Shown here piece by piece: positions 24,224 through 32,601 of a stretch of DNA of 64,000 nucleotides (position 1 is its first letter; every line of letters starts with the position of its first letter). Location of the stretch: the NCBI RefSeq assembly GCF_000423125.1, contig NZ_AUHJ01000004.1, forward strand, positions 62,001 to 126,000, in the 5' to 3' direction. The DNA comes from Haliea salexigens DSM 19537. Lineage in GTDB: Bacteria > Pseudomonadota > Gammaproteobacteria > Pseudomonadales > Halieaceae. The notes below the pieces were generated by a model, which was not told the origin of the DNA, ran no database searches, and saw only the letters and a list, made by a program, of their open reading frames with translations. The position numbers and the translations under genes were made by a program.

Positions 24224-25944
24224 AAGGGAAAGACCTTCGGCAGCAACCACAGCACCGTGGCCGAATAGGCCAGCGACACCGGCAAGCCGCTGCGACAGTA
24301 ATCGCGCAGCGTATAGCCTCCGAGGTTCTGCACCATCAGGTTGGTGGTGTAACCATAGGGGGTCAGGAAGCTGGCGCTGGCGCCGTAGGCCACGGCCATC
24401 ACAAAAGGCAGCGGATTAACGCCCAGGCTTTCGGCGATGCCAAAGGCAATGGGAAAGCTCAGGGCTGCCGCGGCGTTGTTGGTCATCACCTCGGTCAGCA
24501 ACAGTGCACCGAGGTAAATGCAGGCCATAGCGACCCAGGGGCCCAGCACCGTCAGCTGCCCCTGCAACCCGTCTGCGAGCAGCGCGACCAGGCCAGAGTT
24601 GGTCAGCGCCTGCGACAGCGTCAGCGCCGAGGTGATAATCAACCAGATTTCGAATGGAAAACGCCGGCGCAGCTCCGAACCCCGCACCAAACCCAGGCCC
24701 AGCATACACACCAGCAGCAGCGCCAGGCCCTTGATCAGGGGCAACAGCTCCAGCGCGGACAACACCACCACGCCTGCCAGCAGCAGCGTCACGAATACAT
24801 TCTGCAACGCCGTGATCTTCGAGGCGCCAACCGCTTCGTCCACAACCACGAAATTCTTGTCGAGGTTCTTGCGCTCGTTGAAGTCCGGGCCGGTCGCGAG
24901 CATAAGGTTGTCACCGGCTGCAATGGTGATATTGCCCAGCTTGCCCGACAGGCGCTTGCCACCCCGGCGCATACCCACCACGGCGGCGTCGAACAGTGAA
25001 CGGAAGCCGGATTCCTTGATGGTCTTGCCTTCGATGGCGGCATTGGGCATGACAATCACCTCCACCATGTTTTCCCGCAGCAGCCCCTCGTCCACCGCAA
25101 ACAGGTGCAGCCCATCAAAACTATCCAGGGCGTTGAGTTGAGTAATGTCTCCGGAGAAGATCAGCTTGTCGCCGGCCTCGATGAACTCAGTTGGCGCAAC
25201 CGGTGAAATCAGATGCTCCGCGCGCACGATTTCTACCAAAAACAGCGCGTCCAGCTCGCGCAAACCATTTTCTGCAAGCGTCTTGCCCACCAGGCTGGAC
25301 TGCGCCGACACTTCGGCCTCAATCACGTACTCGGCGACCGGTACCGGGTCGCTGCTGCTGGAGGGCAGCAGGCGTGCCGAAAACAGCAGCGCCAGCAGCC
25401 CGGCGCTGGCCGCGGCGAGGCCGACGGGCAAAAAGTCAAAAAACGCCAGCCCTGAACCGGTGGCATCCTCCAGAAAGCTGCTCACGATCAGGTTGGTAGA
25501 GGTGCCGATCAGGGTCAGCGTGCCGCCCAGAATGGCTGCGTAGGACAGCGGAATGAGTAACCGGGACGCAGGGTGGTGTCGGTTGGCGCGCACCGTGGTG
25601 GTGAGCGTGGCCACCACCGCCGTGTTGTTCACGAACGCCGAGAACAGTGCGGTCACCCCGCCCAGCCGCAACAGGCTCAGCACATAACTGGGCGAGATCA
25701 GCTTGCCCGACAGGCGATTCAACCAGGACAGTTTTTCCAGGCCGATGGACACCAGCAACAGCAGCATCAAGGTCACGAGGCCCGTATTGGTTGCCTTCTC
25801 CAACATCTGCGATGTCTCGACCAGGCCGAGGAAATAAGCGGCAAGCATGGCGCCGACAAAAATCTTCGATGCCGCCCAACCGGAAAAAATCAGGCCGCCC
25901 AGCAACCCGAGAAACAACAGGGATATCAGAATCTGGTCAATCAT
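24220..25944 (-). CDS. SLC13-family permease with two TrkA-C (RCK_C) domains
   Basis: A 574-residue membrane transporter. Two hydrophobic halves, each of about five to six segments, flank two cytoplasmic TrkA-C domains in the middle (around residues 205-285 and 295-375; SSLVGKTLAENGL and AIEGKTIKESGF mark their starts). The repeat motifs AFVNNTAVVATL and IGTSTNLIVSS in the first half and TNNAAAALSFPIAF with TPYGYTTNLMV in the second are typical of the DASS/SLC13 anion transporter group (sulfate, carboxylates). Start: ATG at 25944 rather than the frame end at 25983, to give MIDQILISLLFLGLL. Adjacent to DUF3604 on the same strand (92-bp gap). Substrate unknown. Confidence 0.88.
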   Translation of the reverse strand: MIDQILISLLFLGLLGGLIFSGWAASKIFVGAMLAAYFLGLVETSQMLEKATNTGLVTLMLLLLVSIGLEKLSWLNRLSGKLISPSYVLSLLRLGGVTALFSAFVNNTAVVATLTTTVRANRHHPASRLLIPLSYAAILGGTLTLIGTSTNLIVSSFLEDATGSGLAFFDFLPVGLAAASAGLLALLFSARLLPSSSSDPVPVAEYVIEAEVSAQSSLVGKTLAENGLRELDALFLVEIVRAEHLISPVAPTEFIEAGDKLIFSGDITQLNALDSFDGLHLFAVDEGLLRENMVEVIVMPNAAIEGKTIKESGFRSLFDAAVVGMRRGGKRLSGKLGNITIAAGDNLMLATGPDFNERKNLDKNFVVVDEAVGASKITALQNVFVTLLLAGVVVLSALELLPLIKGLALLLVCMLGLGLVRGSELRRRFPFEIWLIITSALTLSQALTNSGLVALLADGLQGQLTVLGPWVAMACIYLGALLLTEVMTNNAAAALSFPIAFGIAESLGVNPLPFVMAVAYGASASFLTPYGYTTNLMVQNLGGYTLRDYCRSGLPVSLAYSATVLWLLPKVFPF

Positions 25945-26036
25945 CAGGGCGTATCCAGCCACCGCAGCCAACTTGGCGCACAAGCATACGTGCTACGTCT
26001 GCGAGGGAACAGGTCCATCGGGTGCTTCCTGCGCAC

Positions 26037-27950
26037 TCAGGGTGTCGTCGGCTGGTACCAGACGGGAGAACTCCAGGCGCGCTCCTGTACGACCGGGCGA
26101 TGCTCGGCGGCACAGCAGCCCTCGAATCCCTCGCCAATGGTTTCCGGCCGGCTGCAATCCACGCCACCGGCCACGCAAAGGCGCTGACTCCAGCGACAGC
26201 TGGGATTCTCGACAACCCGGCTGTAGTAAAAAGCCCGTTCCGAGGGGTCGAAATCAGGATCACTCCACACCGCACACAGGCGCGCATGCCCGCTGCCTCC
26301 AGTGGCACAGCTGGCGGTATCCACGGTACCGCGGGGCTCTGCGTCACCCACTGCGTCGTACACGCGCTCATGGCGCTCGCCGTCGGCGTCCAACCACCCT
26401 TTCACCACCTGGATTTTCTGCAGCGGCAAACCGGGTTCGGTGCCGGCGCCGGCGTCCTGCTGGGCTGCCAGCAACAACGTCATCGCCGCGCCAACCGGTG
26501 CGGGGCCGAGATCGGAGCCCATCGGCACGGCGCGCGCGTAGCCCTGCGCCGCCATATCAGGCGCTGCACACAGGGCGGGCTCCAGGTCGAAGCCCGCGAA
26601 CAGGCGGCTGACGATGCGCGGCCCGCTGGTACCGTAGACTTCGCGGCGCTGCATGGCCATAAACAGCGCATCCCGCGTATTCTGCTCAGCCCAGACTACC
26701 GCCAGCCCACCCGGGTTGTACTCCAGTTTGTCTGGCAGCCCGGGGGGCACAGCTTTCAGCGCGGGCACGCCGTCCCCCCCGTGCCCGAGAAAGTCCGCTT
26801 CAGCGACGGCGCCGGGGGCCCCAAGGTGAGTGTCGGTACTGGCGATCACACCAAAGCGAAAGGGGTTGATACCCGTTTGCGCCTGCTGCGAAATCCCCTG
26901 CAGCCAGGTATCACGGAGAAAGCCGGTGCCAGGCTGTGGCGGCGTATCAAAGCGGGCAATATTGTCCCGTGACAGCTGCTCGAAAGCGCACAGTTCATCC
27001 CGGGTGGTGCCGGGGGCATAAAAACACTCCGACGCCCCCTTGTGCTGCATGATTTCCACCAGCGGCTCCATGCGCTGGCGCTGCGCGGCATAATCCGCAT
27101 CCAGGGGGCTGCCATCGGCGCGTTGCAGGGGAAACATCTGCCCTGCACTCAGGTTCGAGTTGTGTGGAATGACCAGGGCTTCACAACCGCTGTCGCTGTC
27201 GTTGCAATCGTTCTCAAGCGCATCCCAAAGCAGGGTCTCGCCCGGGGTATCGATGTAGCTCGCGGGGAGCTCGGGAACCTGTGCGTTGCGAAACACCACG
27301 TTGCGGTGCAGATTGCCACCGGTTGCGGGAGCCACACCGGTCCACTCATAGCCGATAAAGGTCGTGAATGCGCAGGCGCTACTGCGGTCATAGTGCGCTT
27401 CCGCCGCATCACGCATTTCCTGCCAGGGCGCCAGCGCCGCCGCGTCGCAGAGCTCGCCATCGTCTCCACAGAGTCCAAGGTGCGAAGCCCGCATCGCTGC
27501 CATGTAGTTGAACAGGTAGAAGGCACCGCGCGGCCAGGCACGGTAGAAGCGACACTGCCAGCTGTTGTGTCCAGTCACCTCAGGGTTGTTGCACATTTCG
27601 ACTTCGCCAATCAGTTCGGCGTGATCTGACACCATGGCAAAGTCCAGCGGGCGGGCGAGCTGCAGGGAGCGCTGCGCCTTGCCGTCGACACTCCAGGGCT
27701 GCACGCCGATGCGTCCACCTTGGGCAAATTGATAGGCCTGCGCCGGCGTGGTTTGCGTACCCTGTGTGCTGGCGTCAAGTGAGTAGCGGGTGTGCACATG
27801 CAGGTCACCGAAAAACGGCCGCTTGGTGGAGGTGAAGTGATCGCAGCGCTCACGCGCCTCCAGCTCGCTGGCAGGCGACTGGCTACTTACCCCCAACAGC
27901 AGCACTGCCAGCAGCGTTGCTACAACATTGCCCGATGTAATCTGTCGCAC
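26037..27950 (-). CDS. DUF3604 domain protein, exported, PHP-like
   Basis: A 637-residue protein with a signal peptide (NVVATLLAVLLLGVSSQSPAS-EL). The metal-binding style motifs of the DUF3604 family are present: FFGDLHVHTRYSLDA at the start of the mature protein, FAMVSDHAELIGE, LVIPHNSNLS and GVIASTDTHLGAPG, and the C-terminal VWYQPTTP region. The pattern resembles PHP phosphoesterases, so metal-dependent hydrolysis is plausible but unproven. Cysteine content is high (about fifteen), as expected for a periplasmic protein with disulfides. It is the first gene ahead of the SLC13 permease. DUF3604 genes often occur near catabolic genes in marine proteobacteria; no function is established. Confidence 0.88.
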   Translation of the reverse strand: MRQITSGNVVATLLAVLLLGVSSQSPASELEARERCDHFTSTKRPFFGDLHVHTRYSLDASTQGTQTTPAQAYQFAQGGRIGVQPWSVDGKAQRSLQLARPLDFAMVSDHAELIGEVEMCNNPEVTGHNSWQCRFYRAWPRGAFYLFNYMAAMRASHLGLCGDDGELCDAAALAPWQEMRDAAEAHYDRSSACAFTTFIGYEWTGVAPATGGNLHRNVVFRNAQVPELPASYIDTPGETLLWDALENDCNDSDSGCEALVIPHNSNLSAGQMFPLQRADGSPLDADYAAQRQRMEPLVEIMQHKGASECFYAPGTTRDELCAFEQLSRDNIARFDTPPQPGTGFLRDTWLQGISQQAQTGINPFRFGVIASTDTHLGAPGAVAEADFLGHGGDGVPALKAVPPGLPDKLEYNPGGLAVVWAEQNTRDALFMAMQRREVYGTSGPRIVSRLFAGFDLEPALCAAPDMAAQGYARAVPMGSDLGPAPVGAAMTLLLAAQQDAGAGTEPGLPLQKIQVVKGWLDADGERHERVYDAVGDAEPRGTVDTASCATGGSGHARLCAVWSDPDFDPSERAFYYSRVVENPSCRWSQRLCVAGGVDCSRPETIGEGFEGCCAAEHRPVVQERAWSSPVWYQPTTP

Positions 27951-28052
27951 GCGGTATTCCCCAATTTCACTCGGGCTTTACCATAGGGCCTAGCGGTGTG
28001 GCGGGCAAACGCCGCGTGCGTAGATATTGAACCGTACGTGTCGAATTCAAAG

Positions 28053-28087
28053 ACAAAAAAACCCGCGACGTTGCCGGCGCGGGTTTT
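28053..28087 (-). terminator. Intrinsic terminator of the cold-shock gene
   Basis: On the minus strand AAACCCGCG pairs with CGCGGGTTT around a 10-base loop and is followed by a run of seven T residues. It lies 18 bp downstream of the cold-shock gene stop and is the clearest intrinsic terminator in the window. Confidence 0.9.
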
Positions 28088-28104
28088 GCAGAACAGCGTC
28101 GTGT

Positions 28105-28305
28105 TTAAACGACGACGATGTTTTCTGCCTGCGGGCCTTTTTGACCCTGCGTGATGTTGAACTCGACTTTTTGACCTTCAATCAGAGTCTTGAAGCCAGA
28201 GCCGGAGATGGCGCTGAAGTGCGCGAAGACGTCCGGGCCTGATTCCTGCTCGATGAAGCCAAAGCCTTTAGTTTCGTTAAACCATTTTACGGTGCCAGTA
28301 GCCAT
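28105..28305 (-). CDS. Cold-shock domain protein (CspA family)
   Basis: A 66-residue RNA chaperone with the two RNA-binding motifs intact: RNP1 KGFGFIE and RNP2 DVFAHF, after the standard [14 protein letters not shown] start. The C-terminus ENIVVV is usual for the family. It has its own promoter, a long leader and an intrinsic terminator, so it is monocistronic. AGGA lies 7 nt before the ATG. Whether it is cold-induced or a constitutive CspC/CspE-type member cannot be told from the coding sequence; the long leader favours post-transcriptional control. Confidence 0.97.
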   Translation of the reverse strand: MATGTVKWFNETKGFGFIEQESGPDVFAHFSAISGSGFKTLIEGQKVEFNITQGQKGPQAENIVVV

Positions 28306-28450
28306 GTTGCGTTCCTGTATTTCAGGTAGAGATTAACCCTCGAAAGGGCGGTAAGGCTTGAGGTAGTGCAATTACTTATGAAAACAGGGACGAGGTACTA
28401 ACTGCGGACTTCGAAATGGTATACATAAATAGGTGTAAAACGTTCAAGCA
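28306..28450 (-). promoter_or_regulatory. Long 5' leader of the cold-shock gene
   Basis: From the predicted transcript start near 28450 to the ATG at 28305 is about 145 nt with no reading frame, comparable with the long structured leader of E. coli cspA that acts as a thermosensor. Its 3' half contains CCCTTTCGAGGG, a short hairpin near the ribosome site. Regulation by temperature is inference. Confidence 0.5.
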
Positions 28451-28456
28451 AAACCG

Positions 28457-28484
28457 AGTATACACCACCGGAACAAACGGTCAA
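28457..28484 (-). promoter_or_regulatory. Sigma-70 promoter of the cold-shock gene
   Basis: Minus strand -35 TTGACC (28484-28479) and -10 TATACT (28462-28457) with a 16-bp spacer, a strong match. The -35 lies 5 bp beyond the stop codon of the upstream AraC-type gene, so the promoter is immediately after that gene. Confidence 0.7.
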
Positions 28485-28488
28485 CGGT

Positions 28489-29574
28489 TTATTGACCGGC
28501 TGAATGCCCACCAGCGCTGCCTGCCGCAGTGCCGCCGGCGATACGTTGCGTGCGCCAGGCACCCGGCGTGACACCTTCCCAACGCCGAAACGCGCGCCTG
28601 AAGGTGGCCGCGTCAGCGAAACCCAGCTGCTGGCTGATGTCCCCCACCGACGCATCCGCTTGCAGCAGCGCACGATGCGCTGCACCCCGCAGGGCCTCCT
28701 CTCGCAACGCACGGTAGCCGGTACCCGCCGCATGCAGGCGCTGCCTGAATGTAGACAAGCTGAGGCCCAGGCCCCCGGCAAGCTGCGCCTGACTCGGCAG
28801 CGCAGCCCCTTGCCGCAAAGCCGCCGCGAGCAATGCGCTCACCTGCTCGGCCAGGGCACGCCCGCGTGGACCAAATACATCGCAGGGAAAGTTGGTGAAA
28901 AATGCCGGAAACTCTGCGGGCGTGCGCACTACCGGCAAAGCCAGGGCCTCAAGCGGGAAGTCCAGGGCGTATCCCTCCCCGCCTGCCAGCACCGGGGCCT
29001 GGAACAGGCGCAGGAAAGGCAACACATCTTCACGTCGCACCGGCCCTATTCGCACCCGCTGTAGCGGCAGGTTGCGCCCCGCCAGCCACTGTAGCAATTG
29101 AAAGTAGGCAAACAACCCGGTGATGTCGACCAGGCTACTGGCACTGGTTACCCGCGGGCGCAGCGAATCCAGCCGGAAGGTGGCCCGCTCACTATCGACT
29201 TCCAGGCCAATGCGCCCGGCGCGGGGGGACAACAGGGCGGCAAATTGTGCGCAGAGCTGCACCGCCTCCTCCAGCGTTCCAGCAGAGAGCGCCAGACGAC
29301 ACTGCAACTCCACCTCGCTGCGCGCCATCGGCCTGTGGCGCTGGGCTTCGCTCAAGCGGGCCTCCAGTCGCTGAATGGTCGAGAGGTACCAGGCGGTGAA
29401 TTGCGCGAGGCTTCTTGGAGGGCGACGCAGGTCCGCAACATCCCCACTGTGTTTCAATTCCGCCGCGAGCAGATCGACCAATGGCGCAAAGGCATCGCTG
29501 GCCAGGCCGCGCTGCCCGGGGTGGGTTCTGGCGAGCGATTCAAGCGGGCGAGATTTGCGTCGGGCGCGAGCCAT
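28489..29574 (-). CDS. AraC-family transcriptional regulator with N-terminal effector domain
   Basis: A 361-residue protein: a large N-terminal ligand/oligomerisation domain of the arabinose-binding-2 type (FTAWYLSTIQRLEARL, LVDITGLFAYFQLLQWLAGR, FFTNFPCDVFGPRG) and a C-terminal AraC helix-turn-helix pair (LAGGLGLSLSTFRQRLHAAG, VGDISQQLGFADAATFRRAFRRWEGVTPGAWR). Regulators of this architecture activate lipid, steroid or amino-acid catabolic operons. Start: ATG at 29574 with AGGAG 7 nt upstream, not the longer frame to 29661, which reaches into the insertion sequence. The IS begins only about 28 bp upstream, so the native promoter has probably been displaced. The natural target may be the Baeyer-Villiger gene on the other side of the IS. 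Confidence 0.9.
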   Translation of the reverse strand: MARARRKSRPLESLARTHPGQRGLASDAFAPLVDLLAAELKHSGDVADLRRPPRSLAQFTAWYLSTIQRLEARLSEAQRHRPMARSEVELQCRLALSAGTLEEAVQLCAQFAALLSPRAGRIGLEVDSERATFRLDSLRPRVTSASSLVDITGLFAYFQLLQWLAGRNLPLQRVRIGPVRREDVLPFLRLFQAPVLAGGEGYALDFPLEALALPVVRTPAEFPAFFTNFPCDVFGPRGRALAEQVSALLAAALRQGAALPSQAQLAGGLGLSLSTFRQRLHAAGTGYRALREEALRGAAHRALLQADASVGDISQQLGFADAATFRRAFRRWEGVTPGAWRTQRIAGGTAAGSAGGHSAGQ

Positions 29575-29606
29575 ATAAAAGCTCCTTGCCGCGAGTGGCG
29601 GCCGCA

Positions 29607-29675
29607 TTGACTCACAAATAATGTAACCAAGAGGCCTCGTGTACAGAGGTCGTTGACTCATATTGCAGGTAACCC
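29607..29675 (+). repeat. Left end of the IS: two direct copies of the terminal repeat
   Basis: TTGACTCACAAATAATGTAACC at 29607-29628 and TTGACTCATATTGCAGGTAACC at 29653-29674 start 46 bp apart in the same orientation. They share TTGACTCA and GTAACC. The first lies at the tip of the element, the second just upstream of the transposase gene, where it may also overlap its promoter. Confidence 0.8.
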
Positions 29676-29694
29676 AACGTTTGAGGGCTGCACT

Positions 29695-30867
29695 ATGGGC
29701 AAGAATGAGCGCCAGGCCTACCTCAAGGCCATCCGCTCTCGTTATCGTCGTGCCTCCAAAACAGGCAAGACCATCATCCTGAACGAGTTCTGTGAGGTCT
29801 GCGGCTACAACCGCAAATACGCTATTCGTCTGCTCACAGAGCCAACGCGTCGCAACCCGCCAAAGCGAGCAGGGCGCAAGCCGCGCTATGACAGCCCCGA
29901 ACTGCTCACCGCCCTCAAGCGGATCTGGTTCGCTACCGACCAGATGTGCTCCAAGAAGCTCAAAGCCGCCATCCCACTGTGGCTACCGTTCTATGAGAGC
30001 CGCTACAAGCCGCTGACGGATGAAACACGACAGCAGCTCCAGACCATCAGCCCCGCCACCATCGACCGCCTCCTCAAGCCTGCCAGAACCGCGCAAGGTC
30101 ATCGCGGTCTCAGTGGCACCAAACCCGGTTCTCTCCTGAAGAACCAAATCCCGATTCGCACGCATTTCTGGGACGTGTCTAAACCGGGTTTCATGGAGGC
30201 CGACACCGTCGCTCACTGCGGCAACAGCCTGGCCGGCGATTTCATCTGGTCCCTTACCATGACCGATATCCTCACGACGTGGACCGAGATTCGCGCCACC
30301 TGGAACAAGGGTGCCCATGGTGTGATCGAGCAGATCCAGCACATCGAGTCACACCTGCCGTTCCCGCTGCGCGGATTCGACTGTGACAACGGATCTGAAT
30401 TCCTGAACTACCACCTGATGGACTACTTCACCGACCATCCCACCGTGCGCTCCTTCACTCGGTCCCGGCCCTACCGGAAAAACGATAATGCGCATGTTGA
30501 GCAAAAAAACTGGTCTCACGTGCGCCAGCTCTTTGGCTACGATCGCTTGGGCGATCCGCTGCTGGTGGCCCTGATGAATGACCTCTATGCCAAGGAGTGG
30601 TCGTTCTATCAAAACCACTTCTGCCCCAGCATGAAGCTTCTCAGCAAACAGCGCGTAAACTCAAAGTATGTGAAAAGCTATTCCACACCACTCACGCCCT
30701 ATCAGCGCGTCATGGCATCAGAACACATCGACCCGCAAACCAAAGACTCGCTGGAGAGGATTCATCAGGGCCTGAATCCCTTTACACTGAAACAGCGGAT
30801 TGAGAAGAAACTTAGACACATTTTCCAGTACGTCACGGTTACCTCAAATGTGAGGCAACGACTCTGA
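29695..30867 (+). CDS. IS transposase, DDE/rve integrase-type (390 aa)
   Basis: N-terminal helix-turn-helix region (ILNEFCEVCGYNRKYAIRLL) with a basic KRAGRKPRY linker, then a retroviral-type catalytic core: D170 in FMEADTVAHCG, D231 in CDNGSEFLNYHL, and E269 in NDNAHVEQKNW, with SRPYRKND before it. The D231-E269 spacing of 37 residues is close to that of DD(35)E enzymes. The frame is complete with no internal stop. Start: ATG at 29695 with GAGGG upstream, rather than a TTG inside the repeat at 29653. The C-terminal half has a conserved region beyond the core (YSTPLTPYQRVMAS). Family is not certain. Confidence 0.9.
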   Translation: MGKNERQAYLKAIRSRYRRASKTGKTIILNEFCEVCGYNRKYAIRLLTEPTRRNPPKRAGRKPRYDSPELLTALKRIWFATDQMCSKKLKAAIPLWLPFYESRYKPLTDETRQQLQTISPATIDRLLKPARTAQGHRGLSGTKPGSLLKNQIPIRTHFWDVSKPGFMEADTVAHCGNSLAGDFIWSLTMTDILTTWTEIRATWNKGAHGVIEQIQHIESHLPFPLRGFDCDNGSEFLNYHLMDYFTDHPTVRSFTRSRPYRKNDNAHVEQKNWSHVRQLFGYDRLGDPLLVALMNDLYAKEWSFYQNHFCPSMKLLSKQRVNSKYVKSYSTPLTPYQRVMASEHIDPQTKDSLERIHQGLNPFTLKQRIEKKLRHIFQYVTVTSNVRQRL

Positions 30868-30905
30868 ATCCGAGCAGCCCATGGTTACCTTTTGTTATGA
30901 GTCAA
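30836..30905 (-). repeat. Right end of the IS: two copies of the terminal repeat, inverted
   Basis: Read on the minus strand, TTGACTCATAACAAAAGGTAACC starts at 30905 (outer) and TTGCCTCACATTTGAGGTAACC starts at 30858 (inner), 47 bp apart. The inner one overlaps the last codons and stop of the transposase gene. With the left end this makes two copies per end at nearly identical spacing. Confidence 0.8.
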
Positions 30906-30915
30906 CGCGCGGCAC

Positions 30916-30943
30916 ATGTCACTTATGTACTATTTTATGACAT
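30916..30943. promoter_or_regulatory. Inverted repeat upstream of the Baeyer-Villiger gene (possible AraC operator)
   Basis: ATGTCA and TGACAT form a perfect inverted repeat spanning 28 bp, A/T-rich between the arms, about 70 bp before the monooxygenase start and just outside the right end of the IS. It is a candidate binding site for the AraC-type regulator formerly divergent from this gene. Not a proven site. Confidence 0.35.
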
Positions 30944-31012
30944 TTAAGCCCCCCGGTGTAGGCGCGGGATGGCGTAAGCTGCCGCTCACACTTCGTTAAC
31001 GGATACAGTTTC

Positions 31013-32494
31013 ATGCCTGAGCAACAACCTCGCATTGTCATTCTCGGCGCTGGCATGGCCGGCATACTCGCCGGCATTCGCCTGCAGGACCTGGGCTACC
31101 AGAACATTACCCTGTATGAAAAAGCCGACAGGGTCGGCGGCACCTGGCGCGAGAATACGTACCCGGGGCTGACCTGTGACGTCCCCTCGCACTTCTACAC
31201 CTACAGCTTCGAGCGCAACCCGGACTGGACTCGTCACCTGCCTCCCGGGCCTGAAATCCAGGCCTATTTTGAACGTACAGCGCGCAAGTACGGCATCAAT
31301 GAACTCACCCGTTTCGGTGAAGAGTGCAACGATGCCAGCTACCGCGATGGCCGCTGGCAACTGCAATTTGTCAGCGGCCATACGGATGTCGCCGACATTC
31401 TCATCGCGGCAACAGGTGTATTGCATCAGCCCAACTACCCGGAGATTCCCGGCGCCGAAAGCTTCCAGGGCGCCCTGTTCCACAGCGCCCGCTGGGATCA
31501 CAGTGTCGGACTGGAGGGCAAGCGAATCGGCGTCATCGGCAACGGCTCGACCGGCGTGCAGATTGTTTCAGCGCTGGCCGGAAAAGCAGCCCTGCTGGAG
31601 CACTATCAGCGCACGCCACAGTGGATCATGCCGGTGGAAAACGGCCGCTTCAGCGAAGAGGAACGCGCCGCGTTTCGCGACCCGGAGGTGCTGGCCAAGG
31701 CCATGAACGTCGACGAATACATGGCGGCCGTGGAGGCTTACACGCAATCCATTACCGATATTGAATCGGAGGCCTCACAGGCCATGGCACAGGCCTGCCG
31801 TGACAATCTGGAGCAATCGGTCACCGACCCGGTACTGCGCGAGCGGCTGCGCCCTGATCATCTGCCTCTGTGCAAACGGCTGATCTTCTCACCCGACTAT
31901 TACCAGGCCATACAACATCCGCAGGCCCGCCTGGTGAGCAATGGTATCCGGGCGATCGAAGCCAATGGCATACGCACCGTGGATGGCGAGCTGCACGAAC
32001 TGGATGTCATCGTCTACGCCACCGGCTTCCACGCCGATGCCTTCATGCGGCCCATGTCCATCACCGGCCGCGATGGCGTGCAGCTCAGTGAATTCTGGCA
32101 GGAGCGGCCCAAGGCCTACCTCGCTGTCACCATGCCAGGGTTCCCCAACCTGTTCATGCTGAACGGCCCCAACGGCCCGGTGGGCAACTTCTCGTTGATC
32201 GACATCGCCGAACACCAGTGGGGCTATATCGAGCGCCTGATTGCGCGCCTCGACGCCGGCGAGTGCGATGCCATCGAGCCCAGCATGCATGCCATGGAAA
32301 CATTCGAAGAAGAACGCGTGGAAGCGGCCAAGCAAACCGTGTGGTACCGCGGAGGCTGTGTGAGCTGGTATCTGGACGCGCAGGGCATTCCGTCCAGCTG
32401 GCCGTGGAATTTCCAGCGTTTCGTCGACTGCATGGCAGAACCGGACTGGAGCGCTTTCAACCTGCCGGCGCCCGCGGCCGCGAGCCACACTTAG
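31013..32494 (+). CDS. Baeyer-Villiger / flavin-containing monooxygenase
   Basis: A 493-residue FAD and NADPH enzyme. First Rossmann motif VILGAGMAGILAGIRL at residues 10-25, then VGGTWRENTYPGLTCDVPSHFY, the Baeyer-Villiger fingerprint FQGALFHSARWDHS (about residue 150; FxGxxxHxxxW[PD]) and a second nucleotide motif IGVIGNGSTGVQIVSALA. The ATG/ATGF-type segment VYATGFHADAF and GPNGPVGNFSL complete the family pattern. These insert oxygen next to a ketone to make esters or lactones. Followed by an acyl-CoA carboxylase beta gene. Substrate unknown; cyclic ketones or steroid ketones are consistent with the region. Confidence 0.92.
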   Translation: MPEQQPRIVILGAGMAGILAGIRLQDLGYQNITLYEKADRVGGTWRENTYPGLTCDVPSHFYTYSFERNPDWTRHLPPGPEIQAYFERTARKYGINELTRFGEECNDASYRDGRWQLQFVSGHTDVADILIAATGVLHQPNYPEIPGAESFQGALFHSARWDHSVGLEGKRIGVIGNGSTGVQIVSALAGKAALLEHYQRTPQWIMPVENGRFSEEERAAFRDPEVLAKAMNVDEYMAAVEAYTQSITDIESEASQAMAQACRDNLEQSVTDPVLRERLRPDHLPLCKRLIFSPDYYQAIQHPQARLVSNGIRAIEANGIRTVDGELHELDVIVYATGFHADAFMRPMSITGRDGVQLSEFWQERPKAYLAVTMPGFPNLFMLNGPNGPVGNFSLIDIAEHQWGYIERLIARLDAGECDAIEPSMHAMETFEEERVEAAKQTVWYRGGCVSWYLDAQGIPSSWPWNFQRFVDCMAEPDWSAFNLPAPAAASHT

Positions 32495-32601
32495 CCGGAA
32501 GCCTGCACTGCCCTGAGAACCGGGCCGGTCGACCTGCCATTGCGAGGGCGTCCTCGCTTGCGTATGTTTGCGCGAGCAGCGAACAACGACGGTAACAGGG
32601 C

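Larger units (their letters stand above)
29603..30909 (+). mobile_element. Insertion sequence, about 1.3 kb, single DDE transposase gene, repeated ends
   Basis: The element holds one transposase gene flanked by oppositely oriented copies of a TTGACTCA...GTAACC repeat. Taking the ends as CGCATTGACTCA (left) and CGCGTTGACTCA (right, reverse complement) leaves the same four bases, CGGC, outside each end (29599-29602 and 30910-30913), a possible target duplication; its shortness makes the exact ends tentative. The coding frame is intact, so the element may be active. It is inserted between an AraC-type regulator and a Baeyer-Villiger monooxygenase gene. Family not certain: it resembles IS1202/ISNCY-type or IS481-like elements in transposase layout. 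Confidence 0.8.

Noticed and set aside
29653-29694. TTG start giving a longer transposase
   Set aside because: It lies in the inner left repeat of the IS; the ATG at 29695 has a GAGG ribosome site.
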